Shown here piece after piece: positions 24,273 through 32,466 of a stretch of 48,690 nt of DNA. The DNA comes from Allobacillus salarius. GTDB lineage: Bacteria > Bacillota > Bacilli > Bacillales > Alkalibacillaceae. The notes beneath the pieces were generated by a model. That model was not told the origin of the DNA. It saw only the letters and a list, made by a program, of their open reading frames with translations, and ran no database searches. The stretch spans positions 1-48,690 of the forward strand of contig NZ_VMHE01000018.1 of the NCBI RefSeq assembly GCF_007559425.1. Reading direction: 5' to 3'. Made by a program: the position numbers and the translations under genes. The number at the start of each line of letters is the position of its first letter. Positions within the stretch are counted from its first letter, which is position 1.

Positions 24273-25403
24273 ATGAAAATCGTATTGGCACCTGATTCAT
24301 TCAAAGGAAGCTTGTCTTCAAGCGAAGTGACTCAAGTGATGGAACGAGCCATTAAAGATGTCGACCATTCTTATACCGTCGTTTCCAAACCGATGGCTGA
24401 TGGCGGAGAAGGTACGATTGAGGCCATGTTAACTTCGAGGGAAGGAAAGAAAGTGAACGTACAGTGTACCGGGCCGTTAGGTGAGCCGATCGATAGTTCT
24501 TACATCCTTTTTAATTCAAACGAAGCGGTCATTGAGCTGGCTGAGATTGCTGGACTCACGCTTGTGCCAACACAGAAAAGAAATCCAGATCATACAACGA
24601 CGTATGGATTGGGTGAGGTCATTTTAGATGCCATGGACCGAGGTACGAAGTCAATCATGATTGGACTTGGAGGAAGTGCTACGAATGATGGCGGTTTAGG
24701 GATGCTGATTGCTTTAGGAATGAAAGCATGGGATAAGGATGGCCGGCCACTCAGCGGATATGGTTCGAATTTGCATCATGTTCAGAGCATTAGTTTTGAA
24801 CATATGGATAAACGTTTGAAGGATGTCGACATCAAAGTCGCATGTGACGTAACAAGCCCTCTTTGCGGCGACCAAGGAGCGAGTGTCGTTTTCGGCCCTC
24901 AAAAAGGAGCAACCGATCAACAGGTAAAACAATATGATCAGTCACTCCATCACTATGCCAATATCATCGAAAACAATCTCGGTCAATCGTATCAAAACAT
25001 ACCTGGGGCTGGTACTGCTGGTGGGTTAGGTTTTGCCTTACTAACAATTGGCGGCCAGCTCAATTCAGGAGCAAAATTAATTGGTGAGGCAATTCATTTG
25101 GAAAAAGAAATTCAAGAAGCAGATTTAGTGATCACAGGTGAGGGACAGAGCGATGAACAAACATTATACGGAAAAGCACCCGGTTTTGTCGCTTCACTAG
25201 CCAACAAACATCGGGTACCCGTCGTTTTGCTTTCAGGCAGTTTGTCTAGTGACCAAAAATCGTTAAACAATGTATTCACTAGCTGCTTTTCTATTGTGAA
25301 TCGCCCGCTTACATTAGAAGAAAGTATGAATGAAGTAGAAGCTTTACTCTACGAACAAACCAAACAAATGATTAAACTTGTGGGGGCCTTTTCTAAAAGA
25401 TAA
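24273..25403 (+). CDS. glxK: Glycerate kinase (GlxK/GarK family)
   Basis: This is a 376-residue glycerate kinase, which phosphorylates glycerate with ATP. Family signatures are MKIVLAPDSFKGSLSS at the start, ADGGEGTIEAM near residues 47-57, GLGGSATNDGGLGML near 130-144, GAGTAGGLGFALL near 247-259 and VITGEGQSDEQT near 287-298. It is full length for the type I (GarK/GlxK) family. The ATG follows a GGAG site at about 9 nt. It stands alone and links serine/glyoxylate or glycerate use to glycolysis. Confidence 0.95.
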   Translation: MKIVLAPDSFKGSLSSSEVTQVMERAIKDVDHSYTVVSKPMADGGEGTIEAMLTSREGKKVNVQCTGPLGEPIDSSYILFNSNEAVIELAEIAGLTLVPTQKRNPDHTTTYGLGEVILDAMDRGTKSIMIGLGGSATNDGGLGMLIALGMKAWDKDGRPLSGYGSNLHHVQSISFEHMDKRLKDVDIKVACDVTSPLCGDQGASVVFGPQKGATDQQVKQYDQSLHHYANIIENNLGQSYQNIPGAGTAGGLGFALLTIGGQLNSGAKLIGEAIHLEKEIQEADLVITGEGQSDEQTLYGKAPGFVASLANKHRVPVVLLSGSLSSDQKSLNNVFTSCFSIVNRPLTLEESMNEVEALLYEQTKQMIKLVGAFSKR

Positions 25404-25404
25404 C

Positions 25405-25734
25405 TTATATGACCTTTGTGGTTTCTGGTGACCTTTTAGCACCTTTATTCAATGTTAAAATGCCATCAATCAATAAGCATATGAATGCGGCCCAATGCAG
25501 CAACATACCAAGAACGGGAATTATTCCGATTGTACTAGCTACAATCCCAACAACCGGCCCCCATATTCTTTGTTCTGATTTCTTCGCTAGAACCAATGTA
25601 ACAATATGATAGATTAACATAAACAATAATGGAATCCATACAAACGAGAGAATGAATACTCCTCCAACTCCCGGAATACCTAAAAAAAATTCCATTCCAG
25701 ATCCTATAAGTTTCATAACACCGGAAATAACCAT
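25405..25734 (-). CDS. Small polytopic membrane protein
   Basis: This is a 109-residue protein with three to four hydrophobic segments and a basic C-terminus (NKGAKRSPETTK). A GGAGG site sits 7 nt before the ATG, which supports a real gene. It converges on glxK with only a 1-nt gap between stops. No family recognised. Confidence 0.72.
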   Translation of the reverse strand: MVISGVMKLIGSGMEFFLGIPGVGGVFILSFVWIPLLFMLIYHIVTLVLAKKSEQRIWGPVVGIVASTIGIIPVLGMLLHWAAFICLLIDGILTLNKGAKRSPETTKVI

Positions 25735-26100
25735 TTAGTCGCCTCCATAAATTTTTATAAATACTACAAAATAAGATATCCATTTACAGGTAATTTATTC
25801 GAGAAGTCAGATTGAAATGCTCACCTGATTAGGTTTAATAACGAAGGATAAAGATCTCCTTCGCATATCGAATAGCTTCTAAGTTATCTTTAAACGGCAG
25901 GCCATCTCATTGAACACTTAGCGCTCCCTTTCGAACGCTCACCCACACCTCCACCACATTTGGATTCTCTCTTCCTTCTCCTACACCACAAAATAACTCA
26001 ACATTCTGATTCTCATTTCGACACCCCTTTCACAGTTTTCTTTTACATAATGTAAGCATTTTCATAACTTTTTCCATTTAAAAGTAAGTAAAGAAACGTC
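25735..26100. other. Intergenic region with relics, no gene seen
   Basis: About 360 nt without supported coding. It contains a CGAAGGA/TCCTTCG hairpin near 25843-25864 and a two-unit relic of the TTGAACGGT-class array at 25910. Codon-like composition is absent. Confidence 0.55.
25910..25951. repeat. Two-unit relic of the TTGAACGGT-class 21-nt array
   Basis: TTGAACACTTAGCGC at 25910 and TCGAACGCTCACCC at 25931 are exactly 21 nt apart and resemble the 12-unit array at 12582. With only two degenerate units the call is tentative. Confidence 0.45.
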
Positions 26101-26129
26101 TTGACTGACATTTCTACATCTTATATACT
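26101..26129 (+). promoter_or_regulatory. Sigma-A promoter of the tctCBA operon
   Basis: TTGACT (26101-26106) and TATACT (26124-26129) are separated by exactly 17 nt, about 65 nt upstream of the tctC start. Both boxes are near consensus. Confidence 0.8.
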
Positions 26130-26140
26130 ATTTTAAAACG

Positions 26141-26155
26141 TTCAAATTGTTTGAA
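26141..26155 (+). promoter_or_regulatory. Palindromic operator candidate
   Basis: TTCAAATTGTTTGAA is a perfect inverted repeat (6-3-6), centred about 12 nt after the expected transcription start of the tct operon. Binding there would block transcription. The regulator is not encoded in the window. Confidence 0.6.
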
Positions 26156-26193
26156 AACCTTTATTACATAAAAACAAAAAAGGAGAGGTTCAT

Positions 26194-27162
26194 GTGAAGG
26201 GTCTAAAGCGTATGATTGGGGTAGCTATTGTTCCATTGGCAGTTGCATCACTTGCTGCATGTGGCGGAGAGAAAGTTGAATCAGCAGAGGAGTTTCCTTC
26301 AAAGGAAATTGAAATGACGATTCCTTGGTCACCGGGTGGTGGAAGTGACATTGAAGGCCGTTTCGTTGCAGAACATGCAGCCGAATATATCGGAGAAGAT
26401 ATCGTACCAGTCAACGTGCCGGGTGTCGGCGGGACTGTCGGCTTGGAAGATTTAACGAAGGAAGATGCTGACGGATACAATATTGGACAGATTCATGAAG
26501 GGTTACTTGTTGCCCATCATTCCGATGTAACAGAGATTAATTATGATAGTTTTGAACCGATCGCCTCATTGTCGTCTTCTGACCAGATTCTTGCGGTTTC
26601 AACGGATTTAGGTGTTGAAACGTTAGAGGAATTAGTTGAATACGGACAGAGCAACACGATTCAATTCGGTGGTACGGTTGCTGGAATCCCGCGTGTATGG
26701 GTTGAGCAAATGGCGAAAGAACTTGGCGTCCAACATAACTTAGTCGGGTACGAAGGAATTAGTGAAGCCATTCAAGCACTTGCTGGAGGTCATATTGACG
26801 CAGCAATCGTCGACTATAAATCTGGTATTGATTTTGTAAAAGCTGGCGAAATCAATTTCATAGCAATCGGTACAAATGAACGAATTGAAACAGCGCCTGA
26901 TCTACCGACATTCCAAGAAAATGGCTATGACATTACGATGGGAATCAACCGTGGATACGTTGCACCAGAAGGAACACCTGAAGAAGTGATTGAACAATTG
27001 GAAAAAGCGTTTGAAGAAACAGCCAAAGACGCAGATTATATTGAAGCCGTCGAGAATGCTGGATCCAGCGTTACCTTCATGGGCACGGAAGAATACAAAG
27101 AGTATTTGGACAAGCAAGATAAGATTATCAGCGAAATCATCGAAGAAGTAGCAGCAGAATAA
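26194..27162 (+). CDS. tctC: TctC-type solute-binding lipoprotein (tripartite tricarboxylate transporter)
   Basis: This is a 322-residue Bug/TctC receptor with a lipoprotein signal (lipobox LAAC, Cys23). Signatures are PWSPGGGSDIEGR near residues 46-58, NVPGVGGTVGL near 78-88, and the C-terminal APEGTPEEVIEQLEKAFEE. It binds a carboxylate and hands it to TctAB. The start is GTG at 26194, 8 nt after AAAGGAGAGG; the ATG overlapping it by one base is followed at once by TGA and cannot be used. It is the first gene of a promoter-tctC-tctB-tctA unit. The bound substrate is unknown. Confidence 0.95.
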   Translation: MKGLKRMIGVAIVPLAVASLAACGGEKVESAEEFPSKEIEMTIPWSPGGGSDIEGRFVAEHAAEYIGEDIVPVNVPGVGGTVGLEDLTKEDADGYNIGQIHEGLLVAHHSDVTEINYDSFEPIASLSSSDQILAVSTDLGVETLEELVEYGQSNTIQFGGTVAGIPRVWVEQMAKELGVQHNLVGYEGISEAIQALAGGHIDAAIVDYKSGIDFVKAGEINFIAIGTNERIETAPDLPTFQENGYDITMGINRGYVAPEGTPEEVIEQLEKAFEETAKDADYIEAVENAGSSVTFMGTEEYKEYLDKQDKIISEIIEEVAAE

Positions 27163-27208
27163 ATCATAGAGGGAGCCTCTCCCTCTATCTTTGTTAGGAG
27201 GAAGAATT

Positions 27209-27691
27209 TTGGGTGAATTAATCGTTGCACTCGCACTAGTTGTATTGTCCTTTTTGATTTACACACAGAGCGGTGACCTACCATCCATGAACGAATCCCA
27301 ATTGGATGCAGGCTCTTTCCCTCAGTTTGTGGCGATTTTACTTGGTGGACTGTCACTCATCTTAGCGATTAAACAAACAATCGTATTGATCAAAGCGCGA
27401 AAACAAAATAGCGAAACGTCCATCAAACAACAACTGCTTTACATAGTGAAAGAACACCAACTCGTTTTCATTACGTTGGCTCTATTATTTATCTATATTT
27501 TAGCAATCCAACTAATCGGTTTCATTCTATCTTCCATTCTATTTATTATCGTTACAGCAATGGTCATCGGACCACGGATGAAAAAGAGTATTGTAACCGT
27601 ATCTAGCATCGCGATAATTTTAACGATCAGCTTATATTTCTTTTTTCAAAGTGTTCTTCAAGTCAGATTCCCAACTGGCGTTTTCTTCTAA
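27209..27691 (+). CDS. tctB: TctB-type small membrane subunit
   Basis: This 160-residue membrane protein has four hydrophobic helices and the TctB layout: an N-terminal helix, a loop with LDAGSFPQFVAILL, a hydrophilic stretch of about 35 residues and two C-terminal helices ending LQVRFPTGVF. I chose TTG at 27209, 7 nt after AGGAGG; an in-frame TTG at 27191 lies upstream of that site. It is the small permease subunit that pairs with TctA. Confidence 0.9.
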   Translation: MGELIVALALVVLSFLIYTQSGDLPSMNESQLDAGSFPQFVAILLGGLSLILAIKQTIVLIKARKQNSETSIKQQLLYIVKEHQLVFITLALLFIYILAIQLIGFILSSILFIIVTAMVIGPRMKKSIVTVSSIAIILTISLYFFFQSVLQVRFPTGVFF

Positions 27692-27706
27692 GAGGGGGTT
27701 CCGTTT

Positions 27707-29221
27707 ATGTTCGATTTACTATTCTTAGGATTTGGTGAAATTCTTAACCTAAAAATTTTACTCGTAATCTTTATCGGGGTTGTCGTCGGTGTCATCGCCG
27801 GTTTAATTCCAGGGTTTACCGTCGCCATGGCGATTGTGTTGACCTTACCGCTTACGTTCGGTATGGAGCCAGTTACAGGGATTGCCGCGATGATCGGTGT
27901 GTTCGTCGGTGGAATGTCTGGTGGGTTAATTAGTGCTGCACTACTCGGCATACCAGGTACACCTTCTTCAGTCGCGACCACTTTTGATGCTTACCCGATG
28001 GCTAAAAAAGGACAACCGGGTAAAGCACTGTCGATTGGAATTTGGGCATCCTTTTTAAGCTCGATTGTCAGCTTGTTCATTTTAGTCACGATTGCTCCAC
28101 AAGTTTCTCAGTTTGCATTAAAATTTGGACCATGGGAAATGTTCGCGCTTATTTGTTTGGCATTGACGATTATCGCAAGTGTCACAGGAGATTCCATTAT
28201 TAAAGGATTAATTGCAGGTCTGTTCGGATTGCTCATTTCAACAGTCGGAGCCGATCCGATTATGGGCTTCGCACGATTCACATTCGACCTCGATGTCCTT
28301 CGTGCAGGCATTCCATTTTTGGTCGTATTGATCGGAATGTTCGCTATTTCACGGTTAATGCAATCGTTGGAAAAAAGCCAATTGGAAAAAGACCGACTCG
28401 AACGGTTGAACGAAGATGCTTCGGAAATGAAATTCACGCTAAAACCGTTTCAATCGTTGAAAAAAGTGATCTCAAAACCGATGACATTAATCGGCTCCTC
28501 TGTGATCGGTTCGATTATCGGCGCTATTCCCGGAGCAGGTGGAAGTATCGCCAACATCGTCGCTTATGACCAAGCGAAAAAGTGGTCCAAGGAACCGAAA
28601 AAATTCGGAACGGGCTGTGAAGAAGGTGTCGTCGCGTCGGAAGCCGGCAACAACTCGACTGTCGGCGGTGACTTGATCCCTACCGTCGCATTAGGAATTC
28701 CAGGCTCCGCTGTAACGGCTGTTTTACTATCCGCATTAATGGTACACGGCATTACACCTGGACCTCTATTAATTGTTGACGAACCGAACATCGTCGGTGG
28801 AATTTTCGTTGCATTCTTTATCGCGTCACTCGCCATGTTATTTACACAGTTCGCAGGTATGCGTGTCTTTGTGAAAATCACTCAAGTGCCAACGCATATT
28901 TTAGTACCAATCATTCTAGTGCTATGTGTCGTTGGGACATTCGTCTTGAACAACCGGACGACAGACTTGTACATTTTGCTTGCGATGGGCATCATCGGCT
29001 ACTTATTTACGAAATATAAATACGCCCTTGCCCCAGCGATCATCGGAGTCATCCTCGGACCGATTGCCGAACTAAATCTCCGACGCGCATTCATGACAGA
29101 CCCAGATTGGACGCTTTTCCTATCCCGTCCGATCTCATTAACATTTTTAGTTTTGACCGTTCTATCGATTTTGTTTACGATCTGGCAGACGATAAATGCG
29201 AAGAAAAAAGCTCAAGCATAG
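27707..29221 (+). CDS. tctA: TctA-type large membrane subunit
   Basis: This is a 504-residue permease with about 12 helices and the diagnostic duplicated TctA motifs, GLIPGFTVAMAIVLTLPLTF near residues 30-50 and GAIPGAGGSIANIVAYDQAKKW near 270-290. Also visible are GVVASEAGNNSTVGGDLIPT and LGIPGSAVTAVLL. It catalyses cation-coupled uptake of the carboxylate delivered by TctC. A GAGGGGG site precedes the ATG, and a terminator follows the stop directly. Confidence 0.96.
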   Translation: MFDLLFLGFGEILNLKILLVIFIGVVVGVIAGLIPGFTVAMAIVLTLPLTFGMEPVTGIAAMIGVFVGGMSGGLISAALLGIPGTPSSVATTFDAYPMAKKGQPGKALSIGIWASFLSSIVSLFILVTIAPQVSQFALKFGPWEMFALICLALTIIASVTGDSIIKGLIAGLFGLLISTVGADPIMGFARFTFDLDVLRAGIPFLVVLIGMFAISRLMQSLEKSQLEKDRLERLNEDASEMKFTLKPFQSLKKVISKPMTLIGSSVIGSIIGAIPGAGGSIANIVAYDQAKKWSKEPKKFGTGCEEGVVASEAGNNSTVGGDLIPTVALGIPGSAVTAVLLSALMVHGITPGPLLIVDEPNIVGGIFVAFFIASLAMLFTQFAGMRVFVKITQVPTHILVPIILVLCVVGTFVLNNRTTDLYILLAMGIIGYLFTKYKYALAPAIIGVILGPIAELNLRRAFMTDPDWTLFLSRPISLTFLVLTVLSILFTIWQTINAKKKAQA

Positions 29222-29260
29222 AAAAATCCCGATTGCATGGCCGTGCAGTCGGGATTTTCT
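29222..29260 (+). terminator. Rho-independent terminator of the tct operon
   Basis: AAAATCCCGA and TCGGGATTTT pair around a 16-nt loop that itself contains GCATGGCCGTGC. It works for both the tct operon and the convergent dipeptidase gene. Confidence 0.85.
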
Positions 29261-29263
29261 AAT

Positions 29264-30280
29264 TTAAAAAACCTTCCCATAAACCTTCAACCAGTTCCCA
29301 CCATAGATCTTCACAATCTCTTCTTTCTCAAACCCTCGGTCAAGCAACTTCTCGGTCAATTTCTCCAAGGTTTGATGGTGTAGAATATCAAAAGCAAAAG
29401 CACCATCATCGCTTGGTGGGAAGTATTTACGGAGCATGTCGCAACAATCAAGCCCAAGCCCGATATGTTCAATACCAACCGTTTGTTTAAAATGCTCGAT
29501 ATGATCGGCCAACAACTCAACATCGCCCTGGTCGGCTTTCCCGGAAGCAATCCGGCTCAAAATATTAATACCTGCAACGCCACCACGCTCAGCAATTTTC
29601 TTCAACTGCTCATCCGTCAGGTTTCGTGGGATCAAACCGACTTCCCGACTATTGGAATGAGACGCAATGACTGGCCCTTCGGTGAACCGCATAACATCTT
29701 CAAAGCCGCGGTCATTAATGTGACTGACGTCAATAATCATACCGAGTCTTTCCGCTTCTTTCACGAGTGCCTCACCAAACTGCGTCAATCCGCCACCCCG
29801 GTCTTCCTCTTCCATCGTGAAATGGCAACCGTCTGCAGCGAAGTTCCGGCGACTCCACGTTAGGCCGACAAACCGGACACCTAATTCATAAAACACACGC
29901 AATAAAGATAAGTCTTGGTGAAGCGGCTCCACACCTTCAAACGAAAGCATAATGCCCACTTTCCCGGCATGCTTCGCCTCTAAAATATCCTCGTAGCTTT
30001 TACACAACATCAACTCATCCGGTGACTCATCTATTTCTGCATACAAAGCGCTCACCTGATTCAGCGCCTTACGCAGCACCATTTCCGGGATAAACGCATC
30101 GTCCACGAAAATAGATGATATAATGAGGTTAAAACCACCTTTTTTAAAATTCGGTAAATGGTCGGTTTCAATCACCTTCGTCCGACCGAGCGCTCGCTGC
30201 TCAACCACATCAAATAACAAATCATAATGCGCATCAATAATAAACGCTTCTTCATGAATTTCTTTAATCAAATCGTTCAT
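29264..30280 (-). CDS. Membrane dipeptidase-type hydrolase (peptidase M19)
   Basis: This is a 338-residue zinc dipeptidase of family M19. The metal ligands are visible in IDAHYDLLFD near residues 15-24 (His-x-Asp), the bridging Glu in LSFEGVEPL near 112-120, DVSHINDRG near 180-188 and ASHSNSREV near 205-213. Members hydrolyse dipeptides, often with D-residues. No signal peptide or anchor, so it is cytoplasmic. It is convergent with the tct operon and shares its terminator. Its ribosome site is weak. Substrate not determined. Confidence 0.92.
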   Translation of the reverse strand: MNDLIKEIHEEAFIIDAHYDLLFDVVEQRALGRTKVIETDHLPNFKKGGFNLIISSIFVDDAFIPEMVLRKALNQVSALYAEIDESPDELMLCKSYEDILEAKHAGKVGIMLSFEGVEPLHQDLSLLRVFYELGVRFVGLTWSRRNFAADGCHFTMEEEDRGGGLTQFGEALVKEAERLGMIIDVSHINDRGFEDVMRFTEGPVIASHSNSREVGLIPRNLTDEQLKKIAERGGVAGINILSRIASGKADQGDVELLADHIEHFKQTVGIEHIGLGLDCCDMLRKYFPPSDDGAFAFDILHHQTLEKLTEKLLDRGFEKEEIVKIYGGNWLKVYGKVF

Positions 30281-30406
30281 CTGTAACCACGTCCTTATCT
30301 AAATTAACTCAACTCCAGAATAACATAGATGTCCGATGTCTGACCTTCACATCCTTGTGTGAAAATTCGCATAGAAATATGGTATGAATACGATGGAGGG
30401 AAATAG

Positions 30407-30586
30407 ATGAGTGAAAACGAAAAGAAAAATGTAACGCTGACAATGGATGAATATGAACGCGCAGAATTTTTAAAGCTTTTGATCGAGGAAGCAAAGTCTC
30501 CCGCTGAGGTCAAACGGCTAGGCATGGAGCTTAAACAGATTTATCACAAAGGACATATACGGTATGTGAAAAATCAATTAGAATAA
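30407..30586 (+). CDS. Small helical protein of 59 residues
   Basis: ATG at 30407 follows a GGAGGG site (about 8 nt) and opens a 59-residue frame starting MSENEKKNVTLTMDEYERAE and ending RYVKNQLE. It is highly charged, with two likely helices and no signal or membrane segment. Composition, start signals and position ahead of the VOC gene on the same strand support a real short gene. No family recognised. Confidence 0.65.
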   Translation: MSENEKKNVTLTMDEYERAEFLKLLIEEAKSPAEVKRLGMELKQIYHKGHIRYVKNQLE

Positions 30587-30621
30587 GGGTAGTAAAACAG
30601 ACCAGATAGGCGGGAAATGAA

Positions 30622-31029
30622 ATGGAATTTAGTGATTTTACAGCTGCACAAGTAAGAATTGCCAGACCAACAGACAAGTTTGAAGAAATAATCGATTTCT
30701 ACCAAAACGGCTTAGGCCTTAAACGAATCGGCGAATTCCAGGGTCACCGAGGATACGAAGGGGTCATTTTTGGCTTACCCGAAGTGAATTATCATTTAGA
30801 ATTCACCCGACATGTTGATGGAAGTCCCTGTCCGGCACCAACGAAAGATAATCTACTCGTTTTCTATATCACGGATAAAAGCGAGATTAATCATGTAGCA
30901 CACCGGTTGGAGAAAATGGGTTATCCGGAAGTTGATCCGGAGAATGAGTATTGGAAAGAAAAGGGCGTGACCATTGAAGACCCTGATGGTTGGCGAATTG
31001 TGTTGATGAATCGGTCTTTTGCGGATTAA
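30622..31029 (+). CDS. VOC/glyoxalase-fold protein
   Basis: This is a 135-residue single-domain vicinal oxygen chelate protein. It shows the N-terminal half ARPTDKFEEIIDFYQNGLGLKRIGEFQGH and the C-terminal IEDPDGWRIVLMNR, the usual end of glyoxalase/bleomycin-resistance relatives. Candidate metal ligands are His in YHLEFTRH and Glu/Asp near the end. Function could be a dioxygenase, isomerase or resistance protein; not decidable. It lies 35 nt after the small helical gene and is probably co-transcribed. Confidence 0.85.
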   Translation: MEFSDFTAAQVRIARPTDKFEEIIDFYQNGLGLKRIGEFQGHRGYEGVIFGLPEVNYHLEFTRHVDGSPCPAPTKDNLLVFYITDKSEINHVAHRLEKMGYPEVDPENEYWKEKGVTIEDPDGWRIVLMNRSFAD

Positions 31030-31172
31030 AATGAGCAAATCTAATAAGATGAATAAAGTTATTTTTTTCGCAATTTCTTTAATTCAATATGAATCTATAT
31101 ATTATTACGAAGATAAGTTTCAAATTAAAAGTGAGGAGTAAGTCGGCTTTTTAGTATTCCACACCCCACTCC

Positions 31173-31345
31173 TCACTGCAATCCCAAATCTACTAAATAA
31201 AACGTCGGATTTTCTTGGTTTTTTGTAAATCAATAATGACATTCGTAGTACCTGGTATATCCGTAATATCCTTTGAAGATAAGCTAGAGGACGATAAGAT
31301 TATAGAGCAAAAGCACGTAAGACATATAAATCAGAACAACTCCGT
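31173..31345 (-). pseudogene. Remnant of a second copy of the neighbouring lipoprotein gene
   Basis: Minus-strand translation gives DITDIPGTTNVIIDLQKT and, after a one-base frameshift, ENPTFYLVDLGLQ and a stop. The intact gene next door ends GTAGTTNVIFELSEDQENLTFYLADLGLQ. Similarity continues upstream as NGVVLIYM against NEGLVILYL. It is therefore the decayed 3' end of a paralogue placed in tandem downstream of the intact lipoprotein. Confidence 0.85.
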
Positions 31346-31352
31346 TCACTAG

Positions 31353-32450
31353 TTATTGCAGTCCCAGATCTGCCAAGTAGAATGTTAGATTCTCTTGATC
31401 TTCACTTAATTCAAAAATGACATTCGTTGTTCCAGCTGTCCCAGTTATAGCGGAATTAAAACGTAAATATAAGATCACTAGCCCTTCATTAAAGTAAACA
31501 ATTCTCGAAGCATCAACGCCAGCTGATTCAATTTGTAGTTCGTCTGTGATGTCGTCATAGTCCAACTGAATTTCTGCGTAATAATCTTCACTTCCCGCAA
31601 TATAATCTTCAGTTCGTTGTAGCTGGTGAGTGCCCTTCTTTAATGATTCTTTATTCCCACCTAACCACACATATTTACCATCTCGACTAATCTTGTTCTT
31701 TGTGGCATCCAAATCATGGGTTGTCTTATTCTCGTAGTCTAAGATATGGGTATCACCTGGTATCAAGGCGTACTGTTCATTTAGCAACAATAAATCTTTA
31801 AATTCATTCAGCTCTCCATTATTCAAATTTTTAAGGAAAGAATCTCGGTTTCCGACTACAAAAGAACTAGTAAGGTCCTTACTCAATAAAATATATCCAT
31901 TCCTGTTTTCTCCACTAGCATCTGTATTTTTAAGTAGGAGAAAAATCGACTTATCTGATAATCGAGGAATTGAAACCACCAGCTCATCTTCCGGATTCCA
32001 GTTAAACTTTTCAGCTAATTCAATAGATGTTTCTTTATCTCCTGATCGAAGAGTAAGTAAATTATCTTCCCCCAATTCAATCTCCGGATATTCTTCGATA
32101 GGTTCCATCACGGACTCAAAATCCTTAGTTAGCTCATTAAACCTAGTCTCTTGATTATCTGATTGTATTAATGAGGCAAAGTGATTCGCTACTTCTTTTT
32201 TAGAAGTAATAAAATAATCTATTCTTTCAGGATTATTTTCCACGTTAAAATGAGAATAAGTAAAACCATCTTCATCTTGCTTGTGGATAGTAGAATACAT
32301 CGGCATAGAATAAGTAGCCAAAAATTCCAACATAGCAGGAGAGAATTCTTCTGGTAAGCCGACTTTGTAAGACTCGCTACTCGCAGCACTATTCGTACAA
32401 GCAGATAAAACAAATAAGGAAGTAATGAATAGAATAAATTTTACTTTCAT
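31353..32450 (-). CDS. Lipoprotein, putative partner of the lipase-like protein
   Basis: This 365-residue protein has a lipoprotein signal (lipobox LSAC, Cys18) and an acidic extracytoplasmic domain with no motif I recognise. It is encoded 16 nt after the stop of the lipase-like gene, so the two form one transcript. A frameshifted copy of its 3' end lies directly downstream, a pattern common for immunity genes that duplicate and decay. Staphylococcal type VII lipase toxins are neutralised by lipoproteins at the cell surface, so an immunity or inhibitor role is plausible but unproven. Confidence 0.7.
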   Translation of the reverse strand: MKVKFILFITSLFVLSACTNSAASSESYKVGLPEEFSPAMLEFLATYSMPMYSTIHKQDEDGFTYSHFNVENNPERIDYFITSKKEVANHFASLIQSDNQETRFNELTKDFESVMEPIEEYPEIELGEDNLLTLRSGDKETSIELAEKFNWNPEDELVVSIPRLSDKSIFLLLKNTDASGENRNGYILLSKDLTSSFVVGNRDSFLKNLNNGELNEFKDLLLLNEQYALIPGDTHILDYENKTTHDLDATKNKISRDGKYVWLGGNKESLKKGTHQLQRTEDYIAGSEDYYAEIQLDYDDITDELQIESAGVDASRIVYFNEGLVILYLRFNSAITGTAGTTNVIFELSEDQENLTFYLADLGLQ

Positions 32451-32466
32451 TTTATGTTCACTCCTA

